11,919 nt of DNA from an uncultured Actinomycetes bacterium (GCA_937907435.1 CALCIA010000240.1:1-11919); one strand, 5' to 3'. Positions 1 to 7,153 are shown, counted from the first letter of the stretch. Program-made: numbers and translations. The notes: generated by a model from the letters alone, not told the origin.

Positions 1-1
1 C

Positions 2-70
2 TGCGCGCTGGTGCTGGTCCCCTGGTACCTGATCGAGGGCGGCCTGCGGAGGAGCCGGCGGCGCCGCTGA
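2..70 (+). CDS. C-terminal end of a membrane protein (partial)
   Basis: An open frame enters from the left edge and ends at TGA 68-70. The visible 22 residues read as a hydrophobic stretch (CALVLVPWYLI), a short EGG turn and a very basic tail (LRRSRRRR). This looks like the last membrane helix of an integral membrane protein with a positively charged cytoplasmic C-terminus. The family cannot be told from so little. It converges on HK1, with a 26-base gap holding no clear terminator hairpin. The amino-acid pattern is convincing, but the frame is short, so coding status is likely rather than certain. Confidence 0.5.
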   Translation, partial: CALVLVPWYLIEGGLRRSRRRR

Positions 71-96
71 ACCGACCGAAGGCGCACGGGCGGCGA

Positions 97-1506
97 TCAC
101 TCTTCGATCTGAGCGACCTCGGATGAGAGCGGAATGGAGAGCCACACATCGGCGCCGCCGGTGGGCCGGTTTGCGGCGTGGGCGGAGCCCCCGTGCGCCT
201 CGGCGACGGTGGCGACGATCGCGAGACCGAGGCCGGATCCGCCCTCGTGTACACCGGGTGCGCGACTGAATCGCTCGAAGGCATGGTCGAGGAAGGCGGG
301 CGGGAAACCCTCCCCCTCGTCGGTCACGTGCAGCTCGACGGCCTCGCCGACGTGGCGCGCCTCGAGCGTGATCGTCCCCGCTCCGTAACGCAGCGCGTTG
401 TCGACGAGCGTACCCACCGTCTGGTCGACCCGCAGACGATCGGCGTCGATCTCCAGTCCACCGCCCTCCCCGACCTCGATCCGGCGCCCCGCTTCCGCCG
501 CCCGCCGGGAGAAACGGCCCGCGACGGACTCGAAGGAATCCGCGAGCCTGAATCTCGTGCGGCGGACGGGCAGGTCGCCCCGCTCGGTCTGGGCGATGGT
601 CAAGAGATCCTCGGAGAGCTGCGTCAGCCGATCGGTCTCCTCGGCGGCGGAGGCGAGCGCGGTGTGCAGTTCCTCGGGCGAGCGTCCCTGCGCGAGGGCC
701 AGTTCGAGCTCGGCGCGAAGGATCGCCAGCGGGGTGCGCAGCTCATGGCTGGCGTCGGCGACGAAGGCACGCTCGCGCTCGAGCGCGTCCCCGAGCCGGG
801 CGAGGGCGTCCCCGAGCCGGGCGAGCATCTCGTTCAGCGTCTTGCCGAGGCGCGCGACCTCGTCGTGGGTGTCGGGCACGGGCAGCCGCTCGTCCGGCGC
901 CGCCGTCGAGATCTCCTCGGCGCGCGCCCGCATCGCCTCGACCGGCCGCAATGCCGCGGCGGCGACGCCGTAGCCCGCGATCGAGGCGAGGATCAACGCG
1001 AACGGCATCCCCAGCAGGAGGAGCTGGCCGAGATCACCCTGGGAGTCGCGGCTGGACGCGGTCGAGGCGCCGACCACGACGATCTGCTTCCCGGAGGACG
1101 AGTCGACCGGCACGGCGAGGAGACGCGAGCCCTGATCGAGCCCGGGGAGTGGGCCGCGGTCGAGGAAGAGAGGAGCCACGGTCGCCTGTCTCACCTCGGC
1201 GGGGTCGAGCAGGGATTTCCCGCCGATCGCCGGCGAGGAGTCGATGATCTGACCGGAGGAGTCGAGCACCTCGGCGAAGCTCTCGGTGCGGCCGACCAGG
1301 TGCTGGTTGCGGGCGTCGAGGCGGCCGCCGGCCTGGCGCACCACAGCGGAGAGTTCCGCCGCGCGCGAGCGCAGCCCGGCATCCACCGCGTTGTCCACCT
1401 CGCTCTCGAACCGGACGTAGACGAAGATCGCGGTCGCCGCCAAGACCAAGGCGATCACCGCGGCGAAGACCAGGGTCAGGCGGAGGCGGATCGAGAGCCG
1501 GCTCAG
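97..1506 (-). CDS. Sensor histidine kinase HK1 (HAMP, HisKA, HATPase_c)
   Basis: Membrane histidine kinase of about 469 residues, partner of RR1. In order: TM1 (about 8-31), an extracytoplasmic sensor segment of roughly 125 residues, TM2 (about 159-186), a HAMP linker, a DHp helix with H-box FVADASHELRTPL (phospho-accepting His about 254), and an ATPase domain with N-box LVDNAL, G1 box DEGEG, F-box FERFSRA and G2 box GSGLGLA. The HELRT motif also fits phosphatase activity. The first GTG (1456-1458) would cut into TM1. The same frame extends upstream to a CTG at 1504-1506, restoring SRLSIRLRLTLVFAAV, which aligns with the N-terminus of HK2 (GRLPVRPKLTLAFTIA). That CTG overlaps the RR1 stop as CTGA, just as HK2 starts with GTGA on RR2. 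I therefore prefer the CTG start. The signalling helix has an extra heptad from a 21-base tandem duplication. The sensed signal is unknown. Confidence 0.93.
   Translation of the reverse strand: MSRLSIRLRLTLVFAAVIALVLAATAIFVYVRFESEVDNAVDAGLRSRAAELSAVVRQAGGRLDARNQHLVGRTESFAEVLDSSGQIIDSSPAIGGKSLLDPAEVRQATVAPLFLDRGPLPGLDQGSRLLAVPVDSSSGKQIVVVGASTASSRDSQGDLGQLLLLGMPFALILASIAGYGVAAAALRPVEAMRARAEEISTAAPDERLPVPDTHDEVARLGKTLNEMLARLGDALARLGDALERERAFVADASHELRTPLAILRAELELALAQGRSPEELHTALASAAEETDRLTQLSEDLLTIAQTERGDLPVRRTRFRLADSFESVAGRFSRRAAEAGRRIEVGEGGGLEIDADRLRVDQTVGTLVDNALRYGAGTITLEARHVGEAVELHVTDEGEGFPPAFLDHAFERFSRAPGVHEGGSGLGLAIVATVAEAHGGSAHAANRPTGGADVWLSIPLSSEVAQIEE
785..826 (-). repeat. 21-base tandem duplication inside HK1
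   Basis: Two adjacent 21-base units (785-805 and 806-826) are identical, each beginning GCGTCCCCGAGCCGGGCGAG on the plus strand. On the coding strand they give a doubled seven-residue unit (LGDALAR / LGDALER) between HAMP and the H-box. The length is exactly one coiled-coil heptad, so frame and helix phase are kept. Confidence 0.9.
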
Positions 1507-2183
1507 CCGCCGCCGTCCTTCCGCAGCCTGTACCCGGCGCCACGCACCGTCTCGATCGAGACCAGATCGAACGGGACGTCGATTTTGCGACGCAGGTACC
1601 GGATATAGACCTCGATCACGTTGGAGTGCCCGGCGAAGTCGTACTCCCAGGCCTGCTCGAGCAGCTGGGTCCGGGAGAGGACATAGCCCGGGTGGCGCAT
1701 GAAGGTCTCCAACAGCCTGAACTCCTTCGCCGAGAGCTCGATCTCGGCGTCACCGCGCCAGACCTGGTGGGTGTCCGGGTCCAGCCGGAGCTCGCCGACC
1801 TCGACGATCGAGGAGCGATCGGTGTCCGCCCGGCTCACCAACGCACGCAGTCTGGCGAGGAGCTCGGCGAAGGCGAAGGGCTTCACCAGGTAGTCGTCGG
1901 CGCCGCCGGCGAGCCCGACGACGCGGTCTTGGAGGGAGCCGCGGGCGCTCAGCATCAGGACCGGTGCCCAGACCCCGCTACGGCGGATCCGCCTGCAGGT
2001 CTCGAAGCCGTCGATCCCCGGCAGGCCGACGTCGAGGACGACCGCGTCGTAGTCCGAGTCGTCCGCCAGCGTGACCGCCCGCTCACCGTCACCGGCCACG
2101 TCCACGGTCAGGCCCTCCTCGGTCAGCCCGCGCCGAAGGAGCGCCGCCATCTTCACCTCGTCCTCGACGACCAGTACCCGCAT
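1503..2183 (-). CDS. OmpR/PhoB-family response regulator RR1
   Basis: DNA-binding response regulator of 226 residues, normal for the family. The receiver domain (about 1-115) shows the acidic pocket E7/D8, phospho-acceptor D51 in VVLDVGLPGIDGF, S79 at the switch Ser/Thr position and K101 in KPF. The winged-helix domain (about 128-222) has the recognition helix NVIEVYIRYLRRKI and the closing motif SIETVRGAGYRLR. It starts at ATG 2183 with no clear Shine-Dalgarno site. Two CTCATC half-sites 11 bases apart lie about 25 bases upstream, so a leaderless mRNA and autoregulation are plausible. Its stop overlaps the HK1 start (CTGA), implying translational coupling. It is a paralogue of RR2; the acidic pocket, D51 and K101 agree, but the recognition helices differ (EVYIRYLRR against AVHIHQLRD). 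Target genes other than possibly itself and dedA cannot be stated. Confidence 0.95.
   Translation of the reverse strand: MRVLVVEDEVKMAALLRRGLTEEGLTVDVAGDGERAVTLADDSDYDAVVLDVGLPGIDGFETCRRIRRSGVWAPVLMLSARGSLQDRVVGLAGGADDYLVKPFAFAELLARLRALVSRADTDRSSIVEVGELRLDPDTHQVWRGDAEIELSAKEFRLLETFMRHPGYVLSRTQLLEQAWEYDFAGHSNVIEVYIRYLRRKIDVPFDLVSIETVRGAGYRLRKDGGG
1516..1522 (-). promoter_or_regulatory. Ribosome-binding site for HK1 (supports the CTG start)
   Basis: On the minus strand GGAAGGA lies 9 bases upstream of the CTG at 1504-1506. It sits inside the last codons of RR1. Its position suits the CTG and is far too distant for the GTG at 1458, so it favours the longer HK1. Confidence 0.55.
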
Positions 2184-2208
2184 CGTCCGCGAAACGTTCG
2201 TCCATCCG

Positions 2209-2226
2209 GATGAGCCGCCGATGAGA
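2209..2226 (-). promoter_or_regulatory. 11-base direct repeat, putative response-regulator operator of RR1
   Basis: The minus strand reads TCTCATCGGCGGCTCATC: two CTCATC half-sites with an 11-base period, ending about 25 bases before the RR1 ATG. One-helical-turn spacing of direct half-sites is the known binding mode of OmpR/PhoB-family dimers. A near-identical element precedes RR2 at 11091-11108. Which regulator binds is not known. Confidence 0.6.
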
Positions 2227-2250
2227 GGGCGAGGCCGGGCGCCCTCTCAT
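2221..2250. repeat. Perfect 11-base inverted repeat between RR1 and dedA
   Basis: ATGAGAGGGCG (2221-2231) and CGCCCTCTCAT (2240-2250) are exact reverse complements around an 8-base spacer. The left arm shares its ATGAGA with the second half-site of the RR1 operator. The right arm presents a CTCTCAT half-site in the opposite orientation, facing dedA. It may be a two-way operator for the divergent pair; an RNA hairpin in the dedA leader is the alternative. Confidence 0.75.
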
Positions 2251-2275
2251 TCCGGTTTAACGGCGCGGCGGCATC

Positions 2276-2920
2276 GTGGCGCGCATGCTCCTCACCGCAT
2301 CCGCGACCGACTTCGTCCTCAACCCGGTGATCGAAGTGGCCACCGAATTCATCAGCTCGGCGGGGTATCCCGCCATCTTCGTCCTGATGGCGCTCGAGTC
2401 GGCATGCATCCCGATCCCGAGCGAGGCGATCATGCTCTTCGCCGGCTTCGCCGTCTCGAAAGGCGAACTGACCCTCTTCGGCGTCGTCGCCGCCGGCGTG
2501 CTCGGCAACCTGGTCGGGTCGCTCGTCGGCTACGGGATCGGCTACCTCGGGCGCGCCGACCTGCTCGAACGCAACCGCCTCTTCCACGTCAGCGCCGAGC
2601 GCCTGAGCCAGACCGAAGGCTGGTTCGAACGCTACGGCGCCGCCACCGTCCTCTTCTCGCGGATGCTGCCGATCGTGCGGACCTTCGTCTCGGTCCCGGC
2701 CGGGGTGGCGCGGATGCCGCTCGGGCGCTTCTCGCTGCTGACCACGCTCGGCTCGATCCCCTGGGTGCTGATGCTGGCGCTGGTCGGCAGGGCGGTCGGC
2801 GCGAACTGGGAAGAATGGCGCCGGCACCTCTCCTACCTCGACTACGCGATCGTCGCCGCGCTGATCGGCGGGCTGGGCTGGTGGCTGCTGCGTCGGCGTG
2901 GGGGCGCCAGGCCGGCCTAG
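2276..2920 (+). CDS. DedA-family membrane protein
   Basis: Integral membrane protein of 214 residues, typical of the DedA (SNARE-associated/VTT) family. Members act at the cytoplasmic membrane, and some have been shown to return undecaprenyl phosphate (or other phospholipids) across it; the substrate here is an inference. Family marks: acidic E41 ahead of the re-entrant CIPIPSEAIMLFAGF segment (44-58), the glycine-rich GNLVGSLVGYGIGYLGR (77-93), and the signature FSRMLPIVRTFVSVPAGVARM (127-147) with R129 and R135. A last membrane helix (about 190-205) ends in a basic tail. The start is GTG 2276 or ATG 2285, and neither has a good Shine-Dalgarno site. It is divergent from RR1 across a short region with the direct and inverted repeats, so RR1 control is possible. 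It converges on the glycosyltransferase, whose substrate would also be a polyprenyl-phosphate carrier. Confidence 0.93.
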   Translation: MARMLLTASATDFVLNPVIEVATEFISSAGYPAIFVLMALESACIPIPSEAIMLFAGFAVSKGELTLFGVVAAGVLGNLVGSLVGYGIGYLGRADLLERNRLFHVSAERLSQTEGWFERYGAATVLFSRMLPIVRTFVSVPAGVARMPLGRFSLLTTLGSIPWVLMLALVGRAVGANWEEWRRHLSYLDYAIVAALIGGLGWWLLRRRGGARPA

Positions 2921-2978
2921 CCCGGCCGTCCTCGCGCGCCGGCCCACCGCTTCCCTGGGTCGCCGTCGAGACGGGAGC

Positions 2979-4361
2979 TCACAGCGTCGTCAGCCCGATC
3001 CCGGTCAGCGCGATCGCGGCGACCAGGAGTCGCCGGTCGCGGCCGAGCGCGGCGAGCGGGATCAGCCACGCCACGTACCAGGGCACCAGGAACCCGGTGG
3101 TCAGGAGGAGGACGACGGTCGCCCAGCCGGCCCCCGCGATCCAGTCGAGCCTGTCGGTCCACACGCGCCAGACGAGCCAGGCAAGGATGGCGAGGAAGAC
3201 GACGGTGAGCAGGGTGTCGGCCGGTCCGATCAGGCCCGGGACGCCGAGCATCTCGGCCGGGAAGCCGATGATGCTGTGCGGACCTCCTTCACCCTGGATC
3301 CCCCGCAGGGTCCCCAGCATCTGGAGGGGCCCGGCGCCGAAGAAGAGGTAGGCGATGCCGACGATCGCCGCCGCGGCGAGCGCCGCGCCGATCAGCAGCC
3401 TGCGACGCTCGGGACGGCTCCCCGGCCCGCACTGCGCGGCGAGCGCGAACGGCAGGAGCAGCCCGGCGGTCAGCTTCACCGCGGTCGCGGCCACCATCAG
3501 GACGCCGCCCGGGAGCTCGCGCCGGCGGAGCATCACGTAGAGGCCCGCGGCGAGGATCGCCAGCATCAGGAGGTCGTTGTGGCCGCCGCCGACCCCGAAC
3601 AGGACGATCACCGGGTTCAGTCCCACCAACGCCGCCGCCCTGACCGGGTCGAGCTCACGCAGCCGCGCGGCGCGCCAGATGATGTAGGTCAGCGCGAGGC
3701 TCGAGGCGGCCGCGACCGCCTTGTAGGCAAGCACGTTCGCGGCGATCCCGAACGGGACGAGCAGATAGCTGAGCGCGGTGAAGAGCGGCCCGTAGACGGT
3801 CGGCGTGTCGATCCATCGGGCGCCGATCAGGGGATGGAGCGCTTCGAGCGGGAACGCGCCCGGCCCCTGCAGATAAGGATCGGCGCCGTAGACCACCCCG
3901 ATCCGTGCGTAGGCCGTGTAGCTGAAGACGTCGCTGGAGAAGAGCGGCGGGCCGAACAGCACCATCGCGTGCAGGACGAGGATCGCGGCGAGGACGGCGC
4001 GGGCCGAGAGGCGGTGGGCGCAGCTCGCGGCGGCGGCGTAGGAGAGGAAGAGGACGCCGAAGACGGCGATCAGCGCAGCGAGGCCGAGGCTCGCGCCCGC
4101 CCCTCCGAACGGTCCCGCGAGCCACCCCGGCAGCGGCCGCAGCGTGCCGGGCAGGACCAGCGAGCTGCCGGTCGCCGAGACGCAGATCAGAAGGCTCGTG
4201 GCCAGCAGGCCGCCCATCCCCGCCCAGGCGAGCAGGGAAGATGTCCGCGGCTGCCTAATGGGCGACGCGGGCCACGACGGGCCCCCGGGCCTCGGTCGCC
4301 GGGACGTCAGGGGCCGGCAGGCCTCCGGCCGCCCGCCGCCAGGCCCGGACCGCGAGGTCAC
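2979..4361 (-). CDS. GT-C membrane glycosyltransferase, polyprenyl-phosphomannose type (MptB/GT87-like)
   Basis: Polytopic membrane protein of up to 460 residues, rich in hydrophobic helices. It resembles actinobacterial polyprenyl-phosphomannose-dependent mannosyltransferases, which transfer a sugar from a lipid carrier to a cell-envelope glycan on the outer face. Motifs: PPLFSSDVFSYTAYARI (138-154) with the Asp expected at a GT-C active site, GADPY (159-163), TPTVYGPLF (186-194), GGGHNDLLM (258-266), AVKLTAGLLLPFAL (294-307) and PWYVAWLIP near the C-terminus. Donor and acceptor are inferred. The start is unsafe: from GTG 4361 the first ~40 residues are Ser/Arg/Pro/Gly-rich and unlike coding sequence, while the overlapping 62-codon frame reads better there. 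The first membrane helix begins at about residue 42, so the true start may be near 4259 (only an ATT is available), or a frameshift may separate the two frames. It converges on dedA. Confidence 0.85.
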   Translation of the reverse strand: MTSRSGPGGGRPEACRPLTSRRPRPGGPSWPASPIRQPRTSSLLAWAGMGGLLATSLLICVSATGSSLVLPGTLRPLPGWLAGPFGGAGASLGLAALIAVFGVLFLSYAAAASCAHRLSARAVLAAILVLHAMVLFGPPLFSSDVFSYTAYARIGVVYGADPYLQGPGAFPLEALHPLIGARWIDTPTVYGPLFTALSYLLVPFGIAANVLAYKAVAAASSLALTYIIWRAARLRELDPVRAAALVGLNPVIVLFGVGGGHNDLLMLAILAAGLYVMLRRRELPGGVLMVAATAVKLTAGLLLPFALAAQCGPGSRPERRRLLIGAALAAAAIVGIAYLFFGAGPLQMLGTLRGIQGEGGPHSIIGFPAEMLGVPGLIGPADTLLTVVFLAILAWLVWRVWTDRLDWIAGAGWATVVLLLTTGFLVPWYVAWLIPLAALGRDRRLLVAAIALTGIGLTTL

Positions 4362-4443
4362 TGAATTGGCGCGCTGACGACATGGGACGACTCTGCACCC
4401 CGGTCGTGAATCCAGGATGAGAGGGTGATGATGGTCTCCTCAT
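4255..4443 (-). CDS. Small 62-codon ORF directly after the permease gene
   Basis: It starts at ATG 4443, four bases after the permease stop, with GGGAGGA 8 bases upstream, the best-placed ribosome site in the array. The product begins MRRPSSPSHPGF, contains a second Met at 21, then a plausible helix (SARQFSDLAVRAWRRAA), a Pro/Ala/Glu linker, and ends ARGPVVARVAH. There is no signal peptide, membrane helix or recognisable family. It overlaps the 5' end of the glycosyltransferase in another frame and stops just before that protein's first membrane helix. It could be a real small operon gene, a translational coupler for the transferase, or the true N-terminus of the transferase separated by a one-base indel, for example in the C5 run at 4282-4286. 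I recognise no function. Confidence 0.4.
   Translation of the reverse strand: MRRPSSPSHPGFTTGVQSRPMSSARQFSDLAVRAWRRAAGGLPAPDVPATEARGPVVARVAH
4416..4432 (-). promoter_or_regulatory. Degenerate 11-base direct repeat upstream of the glycosyltransferase
   Basis: The minus strand reads ATCATCACCCTCTCATC: ATCATC and CTCATC 11 bases apart, as at the RR1 and RR2 promoters. An oppositely oriented CTCATC follows at 4439-4444, echoing the RR1/dedA arrangement. It lies inside the possible small ORF, so it may be coincidental coding sequence, or it may mark an internal promoter for the glycosyltransferase. Confidence 0.4.
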
Positions 4444-4447
4444 CGAC

Positions 4448-7153
4448 CTAGTCCTCCCTCAGGGTCTGGCCGAGCGGGAGGCGCCGCAGTGAGGCCGCCG
4501 CCACCACGGAGGCCAGGACCGCCCCCGCCAACGCACCGGCTCCGAGCAGGGCGATGAAGCCCCAGGGGACCGCCAGCGATTCCGGTGGCGGGTCGAAGAC
4601 GTGCTGGAGCATCGCCACCAGCATTTCCGCCATCAGCCAGCCGAGGGCGGCGGCGAGGATCACGGCTCCGCCGAGGACCGCGAGCGCCTCCGTGCGGACG
4701 AAGGCGCCGATGTCCCGCAGCGAGGCGCCGAGGGCCGCCATCGTCGCGAACTCGTGCCGGCGCTCCTCGACGACGAGGCTGACGAAGAGCCACATCGCGG
4801 CCGCCGCGAGCAGGATCGCGAAGGCCTCCTCGAGCCGGCTGATCCCGGTCAGGTCGACGGTGGTGATCGAGCTGACGGTCTGCGCCGTCTGTTCGTCGAT
4901 GTTCTTGACCGTGACCCCGTAGCCCCTGGTCGCCCGGGTCACCCGCCGACCGACCGTCGAGGGGCTTTCCGAGGTGGCGGCGAAGACGGTGTTCGGACCG
5001 CCGCCGTGATCGGCGGCGGCGAGGTAGGGGAGGTTGGCGACCATGAAGGAGTCGCGCGGCGCCGCCGGGAACTCCTGGACCACACCGACGACGTGGAAGG
5101 GCACGATGTGGAAGCGGCCGGTCCGATGGTCGAGCACCCGCAGCCGCAGCAGGTCCCCTTCCTTCAGCGAGTAGTCCAGGATCGTCTCTTTGGAGACCAG
5201 GATCCCGCTCGGGCTTTCCCGCAGGCGGGTCATCAGGGTCTGCGCGCAGGCGCCGAGGAAGTAGGAGTCGCGCAGGGTGGTCGCCGCGGAGATCGTCCGC
5301 GGTTCGATCCCGAAGACATCCTGCAGGTCGGGGCCGACATAGGCGTAGGAGTGGTCGACGGGCGAGGTGGCCGAGACGCCGGGGACTGCGGCGATCTTCC
5401 GGGTCAGGCCTCTCGACGCGGTCACCCCGGGGGGCGCCTGCGCGGTGATGTCGGCGCCCAGCGTGAGCTGCGCGTCCACCCCGGCCTGCTGGTCGTAGGT
5501 CCGCGCGAAGACGCCCATGCTGACCCCGAAGGCGAGCAGCAGCCCGACGAAGATGAGGCCGCGGTTGATCGCCGCGCCGCGCCGCGAGGCGCTCGCGAGG
5601 AGGAAGCGGCGCCGGCCCGACCCTCCCGTCGCGCCGCCGAGCAGCCGGGCCGTCCAACCGAAGAGCCGCCCCCGCAGGCGCACCAGCAGCAGGGTCGCGC
5701 CGATCCAGAGGAGGGCCGGGGCGAAGAACATGTAGATCGAGAGCGAGAGCGTCGGGTTCGAGTCGGGATTCACCACGGCGGAGAAGCCGGTGCTGGCGGT
5801 CAGCCAGAAGACCAGGCCACTGAGCGCCAGGCAGAGGAGGTCGAGGTAGAGCCGCTGCCAGAGGGGCTTGCCGGGCCGGCCCGATCCACGCCGTCCGGAG
5901 GCGACCGTTTCCGAGAGCGAACGCAGCCCCGTGCCGAGCCGGGCGACGAAGCCGCCGAGGATCGCCAGGGCGATGCAGACCCCGACCACCATCGCGCCGC
6001 GCGCCGCGGTCAGGCCCACGGAGCCTTCGACCAGGACCGAGACGGCGAGGAAGGAGACGCCTGCGCCGAGCGCCCCGGCGAGCAGCCCGACCACCGAGGA
6101 TTCGACCGCCGCCATGCCGAGGAGCGAGCGGCGACCGGCACCGCGTGCCCGCAGCAGGGCGAGCTCGCGGCTGTCGCGGTCGACGGTGCCGAGCGCCGCC
6201 AGGTAGGCCAATCCGAGCGCCAGCAGGGCGCCCGGGACGGCGAGCAGGATGAAGAGCGCCTCCGCGTAGAGGGCGTCGCCTGCCGCCGTTTCGAGGTCGG
6301 CCGAGAGGTTGTCGACGAAGCGGATCTGGCCGGTGAGTTCGCGTTCGATCGAGTTCCGGATCTGCCCCGCCTTGGTGAGCGCCTGGCTCGGCGTGCCGCC
6401 TTCGAGGGCGGCCCGGTCGAGCTGCACCTGGACCTGCCACTGCACCCCGGTCGCCGCTCCGGGGACGGCCGCGGCGCCCGCGCTCGACCCCTTCAGCGTC
6501 GGCAGCGCCCGACCGACCGTGCGGGCGAACGTCGCGGTCGGCAGGATCGCGACGTTCGCCGGCGGCTGCGCCGGGGCCGGACCGGCGAGTGGGTTCAGCG
6601 GCTGGAAGAGGACGTCGGAGGAGGAGACGACGGCGACCCCGCCGACCTTGAATCGCCGCGAGCCGCCGCCGCCCAGGTGGAGCGTGACGGTGTCGCCGAG
6701 GCGGGCGCGCAGGGTCGCGGCGAGCTGCTGGTCGAGCACGATCTGTCCCGGCCGCAGGCCGCCGTGGAGGAAGCGGAAGGTTTCGACGTGTTCGAGGTAG
6801 TTCGGCGGCACCGCGAGGACCTGCCCGGAGCCCGCCGCGGTCGCCCCTTCGGCGCCGTGGTGGCCGATCCCGGTGAACGGCGCCGTCGCCACCGCCGAAG
6901 ATTGGGCGACATCGGGTTCGTGGCCGATCCGCCGCGCCAGGGCCGAGGCCTTCTGGTAGCTCGCCACCGGGCCCTGGAGGTCCAGCGGCACGCTGCGGGT
7001 CGCCGAGGCGGTCATCGTCCGCAGCGAGTGGCCGATGAAGAGGATCATCGCCCCCAACAGCGCCACCGCGACGGCGAGCACGAGTCCCTGGGTCAGGGTG
7101 GCACCCGGTCGGCGGCGGAGGCGGGCCATCCCGAGCTGGATCGCGGCGCTCAT
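4448..7153 (-). CDS. FtsX/MacB-type ABC transporter permease, 901 residues
   Basis: Large permease with two FtsX-like modules and about ten membrane helices. TM1 is 20-44, followed by a first extracytoplasmic domain (about 45-295). Then come TM2-4 (about 297-322, 352-375, 384-406), TM5-6 (about 436-455, 471-492) and TM7 (about 531-551). A second extracytoplasmic domain (about 552-772) precedes TM8-10 (about 774-795, 823-849, 863-888). Each module has the cytoplasmic coupling segment typical of the family: RDSRELALLRARGAG (326-340) and ERRHEFATMAALGAS (797-811). Such permeases usually use ATP to move or extract lipids, lipoproteins or peptides, or to transmit force, rather than forming an open channel. 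The ATG start overlaps the upstream ATPase stop (ATGA), with GAGGG 6 bases ahead. One permease with both modules and two ATPase genes suggests a pseudo-symmetric complex. Substrate unknown. Confidence 0.93.
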   Translation of the reverse strand: MSAAIQLGMARLRRRPGATLTQGLVLAVAVALLGAMILFIGHSLRTMTASATRSVPLDLQGPVASYQKASALARRIGHEPDVAQSSAVATAPFTGIGHHGAEGATAAGSGQVLAVPPNYLEHVETFRFLHGGLRPGQIVLDQQLAATLRARLGDTVTLHLGGGGSRRFKVGGVAVVSSSDVLFQPLNPLAGPAPAQPPANVAILPTATFARTVGRALPTLKGSSAGAAAVPGAATGVQWQVQVQLDRAALEGGTPSQALTKAGQIRNSIERELTGQIRFVDNLSADLETAAGDALYAEALFILLAVPGALLALGLAYLAALGTVDRDSRELALLRARGAGRRSLLGMAAVESSVVGLLAGALGAGVSFLAVSVLVEGSVGLTAARGAMVVGVCIALAILGGFVARLGTGLRSLSETVASGRRGSGRPGKPLWQRLYLDLLCLALSGLVFWLTASTGFSAVVNPDSNPTLSLSIYMFFAPALLWIGATLLLVRLRGRLFGWTARLLGGATGGSGRRRFLLASASRRGAAINRGLIFVGLLLAFGVSMGVFARTYDQQAGVDAQLTLGADITAQAPPGVTASRGLTRKIAAVPGVSATSPVDHSYAYVGPDLQDVFGIEPRTISAATTLRDSYFLGACAQTLMTRLRESPSGILVSKETILDYSLKEGDLLRLRVLDHRTGRFHIVPFHVVGVVQEFPAAPRDSFMVANLPYLAAADHGGGPNTVFAATSESPSTVGRRVTRATRGYGVTVKNIDEQTAQTVSSITTVDLTGISRLEEAFAILLAAAAMWLFVSLVVEERRHEFATMAALGASLRDIGAFVRTEALAVLGGAVILAAALGWLMAEMLVAMLQHVFDPPPESLAVPWGFIALLGAGALAGAVLASVVAAASLRRLPLGQTLRED

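Noticed and set aside
122..127. GATGAG half-site at the end of HK1
   Set aside because: No second half-site at 11-base spacing and it lies within coding sequence.
178..1608. Long plus-strand open frame opposite HK1
   Set aside because: Antisense shadow of a clear histidine kinase in GC-rich DNA; Arg/Gly/Glu-rich translation with no motif.
2910..2927. GGCCGG/CCGGCC hairpin after dedA
   Set aside because: Only six pairs in very GC-rich sequence; too weak to call a terminator.
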